In this document: positions 24,638 through 36,124 of the stretch, in pieces
How positions within the stretch are numbered: the stretch's first letter is position 1
How the letters are laid out: each line of letters opens with the position of its first letter
DNA from: Sepiola atlantica
Taxonomy: Eukaryota > Mollusca > Cephalopoda > Sepiida > Sepiolidae
Assembly (NCBI GenBank): GCA_963556195.1
Contig: OY744525.1
Span: 54,912,446 to 54,976,445 of the forward strand
DNA length: 64,000 bases
Direction: 5' to 3'
Program-made: the position numbers and the translations under genes
Notes under the pieces: model-generated
Seen by the model: the letters and a program-made list of their open reading frames with translations, nothing else
Databases searched by the model: none
Told to the model about the DNA's origin: nothing

Positions 24638-25021
24638 GGGTTTGTTTTATTATACACATAGATTCGAAGAAAAACTGTCAAAAAATAAAAAATGGCGCCA
24701 GACTTCGTTTAGAATGCGGCAAGTTCGGGAAATTGACTTAAAACTAAATACATATTGAAAATACTCTTAGAAATTCACCGAATATATTTCACCCTATGTC
24801 ACGACTCACGCTAACATATATTGAATGGATTTCATTTGTATTTTTCGCATATACCGATAGCCACTATGTTTTTCTAACTGATTACACGTTTTAAGTGAGT
24901 AAAAACCACTAAAAACTTGTCGAGATAGGTAGAAGAGTAACTTATCTTGCCTTTGATAACATTTATTTGTTATATATTTTTGACAGTTTTTTCGAATCTA
25001 TGTGCATAGTAAAACAACCCC
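24638..25021. mobile_element. MITE-like inverted-repeat unit inside the hAT
   Basis: Imperfect inverted arms of about 50 bp (24638-24687 and 24971-25021), both containing CATAGATTCGAA and the TGTCAAAAA segment. The centre is about 280 bp with no ORF. No clear target duplication was found, so it could be part of the hAT itself. Confidence 0.62.
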
Positions 25022-27780
25022 AAAATGTCTATTATATTTATAAATAATAAATGTAAAAGTTTTAAAAACAAACTCAAATGTATTATAAACGTAAAATAAT
25101 TGTGTCCATACTTTTAAAAAAGTCAAATTTATTCAAATGTGCCCTGAATAAAGTTTTATGGTCTTCCTTCTTTTTATTTCCATTCATTCCTTTTTTTAAG
25201 TAGAAAATGTTTTCAATCAAATCGGAACCTGATATGCCCTCTTCAAGTATTCACATGTAGGTGTGAAATCACCAAAACCCATGAGAATGGCTTGTTTATG
25301 ATCCTTTTAAACCAACCAATTCTAATATAAGCCAAAACTAGCTGACAAAATATGACAGTTCAGACTGACACACTCAACTTGTTACTACTGAATCTTCATA
25401 AGAAAAATTACTAAGGAACACCAGAACATCAGCCCAAGAGAAACTAATTCCTACTACCAGCAACAAAGGTTAGTGCCATACACATTAACATTTTCGTTTC
25501 TTTAAAATGCCCAAGTGGAAAAATAGTTATTAAAGTAGGCGAAAATATATTTAAGCCTGGGAAAATGTGCACGTTTCCTATATTGGGTTTACACTGTTTT
25601 CTTAACGATGGCAATGTCAAGTCTTTCTTTATGAAATTGAAATTGTAGGCTCTTCGATATATTTTATTTTGGTGGTAGGGAGACGTAAAAATATATTTAG
25701 ATAAATAAATGCGTGCTAAGAAACGTTAATAATTATCTAAAATTTACATAGAAAGAATAAACGCTATTCTGTTAGTAAATGGCTCTATTCTGTTGGAAAT
25801 GGGTGATAATCTTAAATCAAATATATATGAGAAACTGATTCCCCACTTTAATTCCTAAAATAATTTTCTCATTATAACAGTTTTTCAAGATATTCTTATT
25901 TACAAATTTACCAATTGTTCATCAAATTATTTTATATTAAATTAGTATTAAAATTATTCTTTAAATTTCTGATACGATTTTAAAACTGTTTAAACTTTTG
26001 AATGTAATGAGTTTATTCTTTTTAATATTAAACATAGAACTAATTTAAACAGAAAAATATGTGAGAGCCAAAGTATATTTTTCGATTTGGTTTCATTATT
26101 AACGTTTTTGTTTCATCATCGCTAAGAAAATACTACAAAATTAATAGAGAAATAAAAATGCAAAGATATAGATGTTAACATCTTCAACATATGAAATTTT
26201 TCTTTAATTTTCAATTTGGCATTTTTGAGGGGCCTTTTTTTACAGCAAAAGAGAGGCTTCATTTTAGAATTTGGCCTTTTTTTCTTAAAAATATATTTAA
26301 CAAAATATTTTTACTTATTTACTTTTGTTTTAAAACGGATAATTGATTTTTCTAAGTGTTCGTTTTCTACCGAGCTGGATAACCTTTTAGTATTTTAACT
26401 TATTTTAAAGCTTTTATTTAGTTACGTGAGAACACGAGAAAATATCCGACATTTCACACATTTTTAAAACCATTTTGGAGGTTTTAATAGGAAATTTACG
26501 TGATTTTGGGGCTTGTTTTACAGATTCGAAAATGTCTCAAACAACAAATATATAATAAATAAATATTAGCAAGGGTAATATAAGTTACTCTTCTACATAG
26601 CTGGATAAGTTATAGTGTTTGTACTTAATGTAAAATAATAAACGTGTTTTAATTTTTAACTACTCTGTACTTGTTATGAATATGTTAATAATGAAATGAA
26701 ATGAATAAGAAATGTTTTTTTTTCAACTATACTGTAGTTTTACATGAGATTATACAAAAGATACGGTAAAAATTGAATTTCATCGTCCTTTTTCTGCATA
26801 ATGACAAAAAAAAACAAGAAACTGTGTTTCGTTTTATTTTTAAAAATGAATGAAACAAATGTTACCAAAGGCAAGCTAAGTTACGTTTTTACCTTACTAG
26901 ATAATTTTTTTTCAGTTTTTAATTTATTTATTTACATTTTTTAATACTACTTTTATTCTTAACTAAAAACAGACATTAAAATTGCTTTGTTTGATATTCT
27001 GGAAGATTATATTATTTTTTAGTTGTTTCATTTGATTCTGGTTGTTTTATTTTTCATTTGATTGTTTTGTTTTGGTAATTATGCAGAGAAAAGACCATGA
27101 AACTCAATTTTTATGGTATCTTGTATTTATTAAAATGTTATGTGAAACAAAAAAAAAATTTCTTAATTATTTTATTTTATTATTAAGATATTCATAACAA
27201 GTACAGAATATTTACAAATTAAAATTATTAGTTGTTATTATCAGCTGTTGTTTTTTGCTTACTAGATTGTACAGTCAACTCGCTAAATTTCGTTTCGCTA
27301 AAATTTGCGTTTCCTTCAATTTTTTACATCCGTTTGCGGCCGTCATCTTGCGTACGACTTTAGTGAAGATGTATTCCTTGTATTTTTCTATAACATTCCT
27401 TAAATAAGGAAATACTTTGAAAAATATTTACTTATTAGTTTAATTAGTTTTGGGGTTTGTTTTACAATATAAAGAGATTTGAAAAGGTGCAAAAAATATA
27501 CAACAAATAAATGTTCCTATTGGCTATAAAAGTTAATTGAATCATTTATTGGTGTTTTAAAGTAGTTTGAAAGACTCTTTCCCCGTAAGTTTCTATTTTA
27601 CGGGGGGGGGTAGTGACGGGTCTCGCTCTCTAAGTATATATGTATTTTTAGGGATAGGCATCTAAGATTTTATGGGGGGGGTATCTCACCTTTTGTGGTA
27701 CTATTACGGAACAACACAAAAGGTGCTTATGCAGAGAAATAGCGTGCTATTTTTAAAAATAGTATTTAAATTTTTTTTCA
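25022..27780. other. hAT 5' non-coding region
   Basis: AT-rich sequence with a 19-bp exact inverted pair (26665-26683 and 27188-27206, CTGTACTTGTTATGAATAT). Related copies of a GTAACTTATCTTGCC motif occur near 24945 (plus), 26580 and 26870 (minus). No second protein was found; an upstream exon cannot be excluded because CAG after a long T tract (27771-27781) looks like a splice acceptor. Confidence 0.5.
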
Positions 27781-27781
27781 G
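27771..27781 (+). promoter_or_regulatory. Possible splice acceptor upstream of transposase
   Basis: A polypyrimidine run ending TTTTCAG lies 22 bases before the first ATG. It would allow a 5' non-coding exon. Confidence 0.4.
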
Positions 27782-27802
27782 AATATTAACGTGAATTTTA
27801 AA

Positions 27803-30301
27803 ATGAAGAGAATTAAGGAGAGTGGTGCGGCATTCCGTAAAAAGCGAAAAACAAAAGAAGAGGAAGAAAACAAGAATAAAGGCACGCTGTTGAAATTCAT
27901 CAAAAAGACTTCTATGGCCGAAATGGCGGAAACGAAAGTCGAAAATCTTGCTGAAACCGAAGATGAAGTTAACGTTGATACTGTTACTTCGGAAGTCGAC
28001 ATTGCCCGCGTTGATACATCAACAACTGCCAATGATGATGCGCGTGAAGTTGAAGAATTGGAAAGGCAATCACTGGTTGTCGCGACCGATTTTACAGATG
28101 TTGGTCTATGGCCTATTGAGATTAGTCATGAAATTCGCGCTATGCTTGTTCGGCAGGGATCTGCGGCTGTGCAGCACCTTGATCATGAATTCAAGGAAAT
28201 AGTGCGACCAGGGACAAAAACAAAAGGCGACGTTAGAAAGCTAACAAAAAACTGGTTCTATCAGGTATTGCGGAACGGTGAGAAATGTTTGCGAACTTGG
28301 ATGGTGTATTCTCCTGCCAGAGAAGCCTTATTTTGCTTCTGCTGCAGACTATTTTCAATTGGACTCTCGAGTTTTTCTGCTGATGTGGGTTTCAAGAATT
28401 GGTGGAAATTAAATCCAAAAGTACATGAACATGAAGCAAGCACATCTCATGCTCAGGCGTTTCTTGACTGGAAGGAGCTAGAGATCCGACTTGCTGAAGG
28501 AAAGGTAGTTGATAAAGTTGAGCAAAATATCATTGAGAAAAAAACAAAGAAGTGGCGAGAAATCCTAGCTAGATTGCTGGACATTATCAGATTTCTCGCC
28601 AAGCAGAATCTGGCGCTACGAGGTCACCGGGAAGACATCCATAATGATGAAAGGGGTCAAGAAAACAAAGGAAATTTCTTGGAATTGGTAAATCTATTGG
28701 CTAAATATGACCCTGTACTCCGTGAACATTTGGTTAAAGTTAACCTACGGAAGAAATTCACTATTTCTTATCTGTCACCAGAAATTCAAAATGAGTTTGT
28801 GAGCATTTTAGCAAAGCAGGTCAGAAAGAAAATTATCGATCAGATAAAGAAAAGCAAGTATTTTTGTATAATTTTTGATAGTACTCCCGATGTATCTCAC
28901 AAGGACCAGATGAGTGAGGTGTTGCGCTACGTGAAAGTTGACAGAAATGAAGTGACGGTGGAGGAGTCGTTTCTCCGCTTCATCGAAACAAAGGGTAAAA
29001 GCGCGGAGGACATTTCTGAACTCATTTTGAGAGAATTGGAGAATGATGAGATACAGATTGGTGACTGTATTGGCCAGGCATTTGACAATGCCGCTGTTAT
29101 GGCAGGTCACCGATCGGGTGTGCAGAAACGAATCTCTGAAATCAACCCAAAAGCTCTATTTGTGCCATGCACCAACCATTCACTAAATCTGGCTTGTGTA
29201 CATGCAGCTTCAGTAGCGGTTCACTCTGTTACATTTTTTGGCACACTGGACCGGTTATTCTCGTTCTTTTCTGCATCTACACATCGCTGGGACATCTTGA
29301 TTCAGTTGACCGGTCTAAGTATCAAACGGACTGTGGATACTAGATGGAGTAGTCGAGCAGATGCTGTAGATGTTGTGATAAAAACAATATTGGAAGTCGT
29401 CATTGCCCTGGAACAGCTCACAGAAGAAGGAGAAAATGCAACCACAAGATCAGATGCATCTTTAATTCTCAACTCAGTACTATCGTTTCCGTTTCTTTTA
29501 TTTCTGAACCTTTGGAAAACTATTCTCCCAGAAATCAATGATGCCCAGAAATATCTTCAAAAAAAAGGGCTGGATCTGCAACAAAGTTCTGTCAGGCTGA
29601 CGGCGTTGAAAGATTTCCTTCTTCAGAATAGAGAAAAGATAGTGGACACTGCAATAGACGAGTCAAAAACACTCTGCTCTGAAATGGGGATAAGCATGGA
29701 GCGTCGTATTCGCAAAAAGAAACGAATGGATGGTGAAGGATTGACTGATGCAGCGCTGAGTTTTGATACTGAGTTGAGACGGGAAATGCTGTCTGTCATA
29801 GACAGATTGACTGAAGAAATATCTTGCAGATTTCAACAAGTTCACAATCTTGCAAATAAATACGCTTTTCTTATACCGTCAAATCTGCTTGATGATAATT
29901 ATGATTGTCAGCTTGGTGGATTTGACGAAGATATAGAAAAAGAGAAATTCTTTGCTGAAAAGAAGAGGTTACAGTATGTTGTAAAAGCTTCAGAAAAAGA
30001 CAAAATCGATGGACCTCTTGAACTTTTGAACTTTATACAAAGATACCAACTTGGGGATTCCGTCCCTAATATTGTGATCTTGCTGAGAATTTTCCTCACC
30101 AGAGCTATTAGCGTTGCTAGCTGTGAGCGCTCTTTCTCAAAACTGAAGCTCATAAAAAACTACCTTAGATCAGCAATGAGCCAGACAAGACTTACAGACT
30201 TGGCAATCCTCTCAATAGAGAGGGAACTTGTCGAGGAAGTGAATTTTGATAGAGTCATTGATAACTTTGCCGAAAAAAAGGCGCGAAAAATCTGTTTGTA
30301 A
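27803..30301 (+). CDS. hAT transposase with TTF-type zinc finger and DUF4371-like core
   Basis: A protein of about 832 residues read from the first ATG (27803; an upstream in-frame GTG four codons earlier is not a plausible animal start). Numbering from that GTG, the N-terminus is lysine-rich and charged (1-100). A TTF-type finger spans about 165-225 (FCFCC, then HEHEASTSH). The RNase-H-like core has D363 in FDSTPD, D432 in AFDNAAVMAG, the CxxH motif PCTNHSLNL (C460, H463) and the RW motif TRWSS (518-519). The C-terminal dimerisation region carries ASCERSFSKLKLIKN with the catalytic-type E779. All expected acidic residues are present and no frame break is seen. Host proteins annotated as zinc finger MYM-type 1-like share this layout; the TIRs and TSD argue for a transposon gene. 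Confidence 0.93.
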   Translation: MKRIKESGAAFRKKRKTKEEEENKNKGTLLKFIKKTSMAEMAETKVENLAETEDEVNVDTVTSEVDIARVDTSTTANDDAREVEELERQSLVVATDFTDVGLWPIEISHEIRAMLVRQGSAAVQHLDHEFKEIVRPGTKTKGDVRKLTKNWFYQVLRNGEKCLRTWMVYSPAREALFCFCCRLFSIGLSSFSADVGFKNWWKLNPKVHEHEASTSHAQAFLDWKELEIRLAEGKVVDKVEQNIIEKKTKKWREILARLLDIIRFLAKQNLALRGHREDIHNDERGQENKGNFLELVNLLAKYDPVLREHLVKVNLRKKFTISYLSPEIQNEFVSILAKQVRKKIIDQIKKSKYFCIIFDSTPDVSHKDQMSEVLRYVKVDRNEVTVEESFLRFIETKGKSAEDISELILRELENDEIQIGDCIGQAFDNAAVMAGHRSGVQKRISEINPKALFVPCTNHSLNLACVHAASVAVHSVTFFGTLDRLFSFFSASTHRWDILIQLTGLSIKRTVDTRWSSRADAVDVVIKTILEVVIALEQLTEEGENATTRSDASLILNSVLSFPFLLFLNLWKTILPEINDAQKYLQKKGLDLQQSSVRLTALKDFLLQNREKIVDTAIDESKTLCSEMGISMERRIRKKKRMDGEGLTDAALSFDTELRREMLSVIDRLTEEISCRFQQVHNLANKYAFLIPSNLLDDNYDCQLGGFDEDIEKEKFFAEKKRLQYVVKASEKDKIDGPLELLNFIQRYQLGDSVPNIVILLRIFLTRAISVASCERSFSKLKLIKNYLRSAMSQTRLTDLAILSIERELVEEVNFDRVIDNFAEKKARKICL

Positions 30302-30344
30302 ATTTTCAACCGACTTGATGCCTTGCGACAGTTCTCTCACAAAA

Positions 30345-30350
30345 AATAAA
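30345..30350 (+). terminator. Poly(A) signal
   Basis: AATAAA 43 bases after the transposase stop codon. Confidence 0.6.
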
Positions 30351-30853
30351 TTTATAGCCTTATTTGCCATTCATAAATACATTTGTTTAAAATATATTAA
30401 AACTATTTTTAAAAGAGTTGAAACGTTATTAACAACAACAAATTTCTGAAAACCGAGCGATTACACACACGGATTTATAAAAGCACCGATACAAGACGTT
30501 TTTTCTCTTCGGAGGGCTCGCCCTCTTAATAATAACATTATGAAGACAAAGAAAAGAAAACTACATCGGACTATTCTCTCCTTGATACATCCATGTTATT
30601 TGGCGAAAATTCGGACTTTAACAACAACGACAAAAAAGTAAATAAAAATGATTTTATCATTTCATAACATTTTCAGGTTTTCAAATGTTCTCATTTAAAT
30701 TTATTATTATATAAAATTATAGTATAAAATTTCATATTTTTTGTTAACTTTTGTTTTTTTAAATTTTTTTCTCTACTTTCTATTTTTACCCTCTCAAAAT
30801 GCCGCCCCCTCAGGTGTGCCGCCCGGGGCGGCCCCCCCCCTCGCCCCCCCCCC

Positions 30854-30868
30854 CTAGCTACGCCAGTG
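30854..30868 (-). repeat. hAT terminal inverted repeat, right
   Basis: CTAGCTACGCCAGTG, inverted match to the left end, preceded by C-rich subterminal sequence. Confidence 0.92.
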
Positions 30869-30876
30869 CATGGAAG
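30869..30876. repeat. hAT 8-bp target-site duplication, right
   Basis: CATGGAAG, as at 23403-23410. Confidence 0.93.
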
Positions 30877-31129
30877 ACGACTTGTTTTATCCAAGGGCGA
30901 TAACTCTTTCTTTTGATCTAAGGCCAATAACTCGATTCCGTTTTGTTAGGTTGCCCTAACAGGATTACAAACCTGGTTACCGACACAGTACTGTAAAAAT
31001 CATGAATCTAACTCTCCTTTCCGCCCTGACATATCTTGATTTACTACCTTTATATACCAATTAACAAAAACACTTAATTACTAATCACCCTTATTTACCA
31101 AGTTAATATAGTGCGATGTCCACCCAAGA

Positions 31130-32450
31130 TTCCATACAGATACTTAAAACCAATAAACAAACAATAAAATCACCGTTTCACTTGATGTACAAAACCGTTT
31201 TGTTAACGTATCAGTATACGAAACAATAGAAGCATTATTCATAACATAAACGCATAAAATTAACCCTAAAATACTTAATAAGTTATTATTATCCTGCACA
31301 ATTGAAGTCCCCTTTTATGACCACAAAACACACATCTATACCCAAATTTACGGTGTTTCTCTGGGATCAGTTCTTGAACAAATCTTCAGAAACTTTTACA
31401 TGGCGAACCTTGAAAATAAAATATTTAATGCAATTACTAACCACTCCATTTATGTACGTTACGTTGGTGATGGTTTTATTTTAGCAGACAATAACGATGA
31501 AATAAAAAAACTGTAAAACATTTTACAAAATAACTTCGTAAACGTTAATGACACAATTCCGTTTTAAGAGCCGACTTTGAATGGTTGTATTGACACTAAC
31601 AAAAATACTTTCTCTTTATAAAAATCTTCTAATATGAACTCCTGTATTCTAAATTATAAAATATAAAATACTTATGAAAAAGAACCTATTAAACCACTCA
31701 AAATGAATCTCTTCAACCAGAAAAATACACTTAAAAGAATTTAAAAAAACATTAAGCAAGTTCTAATTAACAATAAATTTCCTAATTATATTGTTGATGA
31801 ACAAATTAAATTAATGATTAGAAACTTGCTTAACAAAAATAATTAAATAATTAAAAAAAATAATCAGCTTAATAATTTCCACTATATTAATTTATTCTAT
31901 ATTAATCAAATGCATCCGAATTTTAAATTGGATGAAAAGTTCCCAAATATATAATACACAGATATATATCCCCTATTAACTATACTAATTAAATAAGATT
32001 TATCATTTAGTATAAAATATGTAAAAATTAAACATTGTAGTTAACAATAAAAATAATATATCTTCGACAATAATAAATTATAGTAGTACAACAACCATTC
32101 TCCGTATACTTATCTTGTATCTCTCTAACACTAACTAAATATCCTAACACCTAAAAAAACATGACTCCCTTATGAATATAAACAGATTTTAGTCAATAAC
32201 ACAAAAACACTACACTAGCATTAAAAGATAAAAAGTTCTAAAAACTAGACAGCCCACAATTAAGAACATAAATTACGAAACAAGTCACAATATATTAAAA
32301 TGTCTAGCTTAGGAATTAACACTAAAGAATTATTAGTCGTTTGACTTGATTGATTTGAATTATGTAAGGGACTTTCACGTTTTCTCGTTCACATGCAACA
32401 TCTCGCCACTATAGACGCTCGTTTTACAGTTGCTAAATACTAACGATTAA
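31130..32450 (+). pseudogene. Penelope-like reverse transcriptase core and C-terminus, right of hAT
   Basis: The plus frames give SLDVQNRFVNVSVYETIEAL, then YTQIYGVSLGSVLEQIFRNF and YVRYVGDGFIL, where PLEs have a DGVAMGSPL-type block and the catalytic YVDD. Here the second catalytic-type residue reads G (YVGD), an inactivating change. Further on, QVLINNKFPNYIVDEQ and FYINQMHPNFKLDEK match the PLE region before the GIY-YIG domain. Stops and frameshifts are frequent. Orientation and order agree with the fragment at 22960-23250, supporting one element split by the hAT. The last 400 bp are too decayed to resolve the nuclease. Confidence 0.72.
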
Positions 32451-32707
32451 AAAGTATAAACAAATTGATGAAGACACTCCATGATTAACCTCACCGTTAA
32501 AACACAACGGAAATGCATAAATATACACAAGACTAATGATCTGAGGAATCAAATCGAAAATATTTGCAAAAATATGGAACAGAGAAAAATGTGGGATTTT
32601 TATGCACCAATTTGATGTGAATACCAAATATATTATTCGGAGAATAAAAAAAACAAAAAACTAATAAAACAAACAAAACACTTAATGTTATTTAATAGAA
32701 TTTACCG

Positions 32708-32708
<1 letters not shown>

Positions 32709-32764
<56 letters not shown>
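32709..32764. repeat. (TA)n microsatellite
   Basis: TA run bordering a LINE fragment. Confidence 0.97.
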
Positions 32765-33249
<485 letters not shown>

Positions 33250-33733
33250 GCATCTTCTCTTGCAGGCAAGTATTGTTGAATATAAGAAACAACTCGTGTC
33301 TAGATATCCTTTGGTAGATCCTTTCAATAGTCCGAATTAGGATCTTAGTTTCGGAGGGGAATTAGCTGATCAATTTGTCATAATTTGGATTTGTCTCCCC
33401 AGTACTTTCGGACCCATCTGGGTCCATCTTCGAAATTCAGAAAACTCTTAGTAGAAAATACCAAAATCGTAGAATTTAGTACTAACAAATAAAAACTCCA
33501 TATATTAGAAGCCCTATATATAAAAAAAAAACAAAAAAATCCCTAATTAATAGAGTTAACTTTAATATCAGTAATAATATTCTAAAATGTCTATAGCTCT
33601 AAATATAGTTTCAGACTTAGTATATAATTCCCGCCAAAACCTTCTATAATACTACACATGGTATGTACTTGATTAACCTCATTCCCCTGAAGATGGACCC
33701 GGATGGGTCCGAAAGTACTTGAGAGACAAATCC

Positions 33734-33738
<5 letters not shown>
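33250..33738. mobile_element. Microsatellite-bordered element with hammerhead motif, copy 1
   Basis: A unit of about 490 bp related to 51699-52234. It starts CAGCATCTTCTCTTGCAGG, shares AACAACTCGTGTCTAGATAT with the second copy, and has inverted inner arms at about 33378-33433 and 33687-33738 (AAATCCAAATTAT at the edges). A plus-strand hammerhead motif lies in the right arm and a damaged minus-strand one in the left arm (CGAAGA in place of the core start, G at the cleavage position). Confidence 0.7.
33684..33723 (+). ncRNA. Hammerhead-like motif
   Basis: Core CTGAAGA 33687-33693, stem II GGACCC/GGGTCC with one extra T beside the core, GAAA 33711-33714, palindromic stem III AGTACT, and T17. 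Stem I pairs at two of three positions. Confidence 0.52.
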
Positions 33739-33807
<69 letters not shown>

Positions 33808-33858
33808 GGTGTGTGTGTGTGAGTGTGAGTGTGAGTGTGTGACTGTGTGTGTGTGTGT
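33739..33858. repeat. (TA)n(TG)n compound microsatellite
   Basis: TA to about 33786, then TG with GAGTG variants. Confidence 0.96.
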
Positions 33859-34148
33859 AAGCTTAGTGGGAGACAACCCCAGCAGAGTGCTCGATTATCA
33901 AGAAAAAAAAAATAAGAGCGTAATATTTATTAATATATAATTACAGAAGATTAAGTCAACATCGGTACCATCGGTTTCAAATAAAAAAAAAATAGGACCT
34001 ATAGTTGTCTTTCTATGCTGGACTCTGTTCAGCCTTTTTTCGAGTAGACAGACATAAACAGAGGTTGAAGAGAGTCAGACATAGGAGGCCAACTATAGCT
34101 CCCCTTTGAATTTGAAACTGATAGTACCGATGTTATCTTAATCTTCTG

Positions 34149-34150
<2 letters not shown>
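33859..34150. mobile_element. TA-flanked fold-back without a clear ribozyme
   Basis: Inverted arms near 33941-33990 and 34100-34150 share ATTACAGAAGATTAAG and CATCGGTACCATC-like segments, with a central hairpin around 34000-34090. A single-arm relative lies at 39790-39900. Confidence 0.65.

Positions 34151-34183
<33 letters not shown>
34151..34183. repeat. (TA)n microsatellite
   Basis: Short TA run on the right of the fold-back. Confidence 0.95.
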
Positions 34184-34186
<3 letters not shown>

Positions 34187-34262
34187 AAAAAAATTCACAT
34201 ACACATTGTAACTGTCAGCATTTATAATTTATTTCTACTTCCTAGTCTTTTCAGAATGCTAA

Positions 34263-34264
<2 letters not shown>

Positions 34265-34326
<62 letters not shown>
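34265..34326. repeat. (TA)n microsatellite
   Basis: Left border of the single-arm hammerhead repeat. Confidence 0.97.
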
Positions 34327-34328
<2 letters not shown>

Positions 34329-34690
34329 GAAATGAAAAAGGAAAAACCAAAAAAGGATGGTTTTTCTATATTCATCAACGTTTCGTTTTTATTTATAAAA
34401 CCTCCTCAGAATGATAATTTTAAGAAAAATGTCATGCAAGTACGTGAAAATATTGGGTTGACATGATGGGTTGATGAGAAGAAGTAGTAGCCACTGTTGG
34501 GGGCGCAGGACCAAGGTCCGTGCTTAGTGAAGTCAGTAGCATGGAATGAAATAAATGTGGATAGCTGTGAGTGAAGAAGTGGAGGGGTGGGGGTGAACGG
34601 AAATTTCCCCACCCTCCACTTCTTCACTCACAGCCATCCACATTATTTCCGTTCAACCCCACCCCTCCACTTTTTCACTCAACAAACGCA
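34327..34690. mobile_element. Single-arm relative of the 705-1108 fold-back plus 43-bp inverted repeat
   Basis: 34327-34450 matches one arm of the first fold-back and carries its hammerhead motif. At about 34549-34650, AAATAAATGTGGATAGC...AGTGGAGGGGTGGG is followed, after about 15 bases, by its reverse complement, and then part of the right arm is repeated once more. Confidence 0.68.
34373..34413 (-). ncRNA. Hammerhead-like motif
   Basis: Minus strand: stem I CATT/GATG (one wobble), core CTGAGGA, stem II GTTTT/AAAAC with an extra G at its base, GAAA, ACGT stem III, T17. Differs from 1021-1061 at the variable N7 position and in stem II, while the pairing stays mostly intact. Confidence 0.58.
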
Positions 34691-34846
34691 GGAGCCTCTG
34701 TGTAGCTTAATTGCCAGAAATATATTTTCATAGCTTACTACCTAGCTCTACTTACGTATCGAGCACTGTTGAAGTAAATACTGAAAATTGATACATAAAA
34801 AATTATATCTTTTTATAAAATTTTATGCGGATACATGAAATAGTAA

Positions 34847-34850
<4 letters not shown>
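34691..34850. repeat. Dispersed repeat shared with 15241-15398
   Basis: GCCTCTGTGTAGCTTAATT, then GAGCACTGTTGAAGTAAATA and CTGAAAATTGATACAT; the last part recurs inverted near 57440-57500. Confidence 0.6.

Positions 34851-34906
<56 letters not shown>
34851..34906. repeat. (TA)n microsatellite
   Basis: Uninterrupted TA run. Confidence 0.97.
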
Positions 34907-34909
<3 letters not shown>

Positions 34910-35414
34910 TTTTCGCCGTATCACGATTTTTAAATATTGTTCGACGTTCAAGTTTTTTTATGCTAAGATTCGAAACCCAATCGCCAGATTATGCGCGTGA
35001 GTGTTGGTCTCGGTTTATTGTTGAACTGATGAAATCGACGCTGCTTTTTTCTCCTCTAAAACCACATTGTCTGTCGATTTGCGCACCTTTTTTTTCCCCT
35101 GTCAATTAAACGCCATTCCTTATCACCTTTTTATGTGCCGTTGTGTCTTTTACAGTCGCGTCAGTCCGACAAGCCGGGATATTTATTTGGTAGCATATCT
35201 CACCCCCATAGTGTCACTCTCCCTAAGAGGCTCTTTAAAAAAACGGATCGGTAAGAAACATATCTCAACTCCAACACGATTGTACTTTTCGACAACAAAA
35301 CTTAAAGAGAAAAAATAAAAGAGAAAAATATAAAAGAACATTTTATTTTATTTTAAAAAATCTAAAAAAATCTATATTATAATAAATTATAAATAATAAA
35401 TAAATATATTATAA
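34907..35414. other. Unassigned stretch
   Basis: Mixed sequence without a supported gene, turning AT-rich after 35300. Confidence 0.4.
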
Positions 35415-36000
35415 CCAGCAGAAAGACCCAATATTACTCGGGATTGAACGTACTTTTTCACTATGCTCATATCACTATATAATTTTCTTTTTTTTTAACT
35501 GCCCTCTTTTCCCGTTTCGCCCCTTAATATAGTCGAAAGAAGCTGAAATTTTGGAAAACTCTCTGAATTATTGTCTTATACATATCGTTTAAATTTAATT
35601 GACATACGTATTTGAAGTTTTAAGGGAGTTCCGTCCTAAGATGTGAGGGCACGTAGATATTCGGCACATAAATGATAACGTTAAAATTCAGGACTAATTC
35701 TATTTTACAATTTTAGACATATGATATACATTTCAATAGGATATATTTTAAGTTTTCAAGGAAGTTCAGCCCCAATAGCTCTCTTAAGTTTAAGAAGGCA
35801 CTTAGAGATTTGAGACAACTTCCATTGTCTTACCGAGAGATTTAATAAAAATAGGATAGATTTGAAGTTTTTAGGGGGACATGCCCTAATAGTCCTCTTA
35901 AGGGGTCACCTAGAGATTCAGAAACATTTCCATTGTCTTCCCCGGTAAATTCTACATAATACACTTTTAGATTTTATGTATATTCTCTAAACATTTATTT
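35415..36000. repeat. Dispersed repeat shared with 62760-63165
   Basis: Shared blocks include TTAATATAGTCGAAAGAAGC, GGAAAACTCTCTGAATT, AAGTTTTAAGGG and ATATTCGGCACATA. The locus shows further internal repeats of the AAGTTTTNAAGGGNG block at about 35750 and 35865. Probably an uncharacterised retroelement 3' region; no ORF. Confidence 0.6.
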
Positions 36001-36044
36001 ATATAGGAAATGCACAAACATAACACATACAGACAGACATAGAG

Positions 36045-36045
<1 letters not shown>

Positions 36046-36115
<70 letters not shown>
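36046..36115. repeat. (TA)n microsatellite
   Basis: TA run abutting the 3' end of a minus-strand SINE. Confidence 0.97.
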
Positions 36116-36118
<3 letters not shown>

Positions 36119-36124
36119 AATTAT

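Larger units (their letters stand above)
23411..30868 (+). mobile_element. Apparently complete autonomous hAT transposon
   Basis: The 7458-bp element is bounded by 15-bp terminal inverted repeats (left CAGTGGCGTAGCTAG; right, reversed, CACTGGCGTAGCTAG) and a perfect 8-bp target duplication. Both ends also carry a GC-rich subterminal palindrome around CCGCCCCGGGCGG. It encodes one full transposase with a poly(A) signal. The 4.4 kb before the gene holds secondary insertions: a family B SINE (about 23862-24082), a (TA)n tract and two inverted-repeat units. Identical TSDs and an undamaged reading frame suggest fairly recent mobility. Confidence 0.92.

Noticed and set aside
31470..31485. Active reverse transcriptase at the YVGD motif
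   Set aside because: The second catalytic-type aspartate is glycine and stops are frequent; a dead copy.
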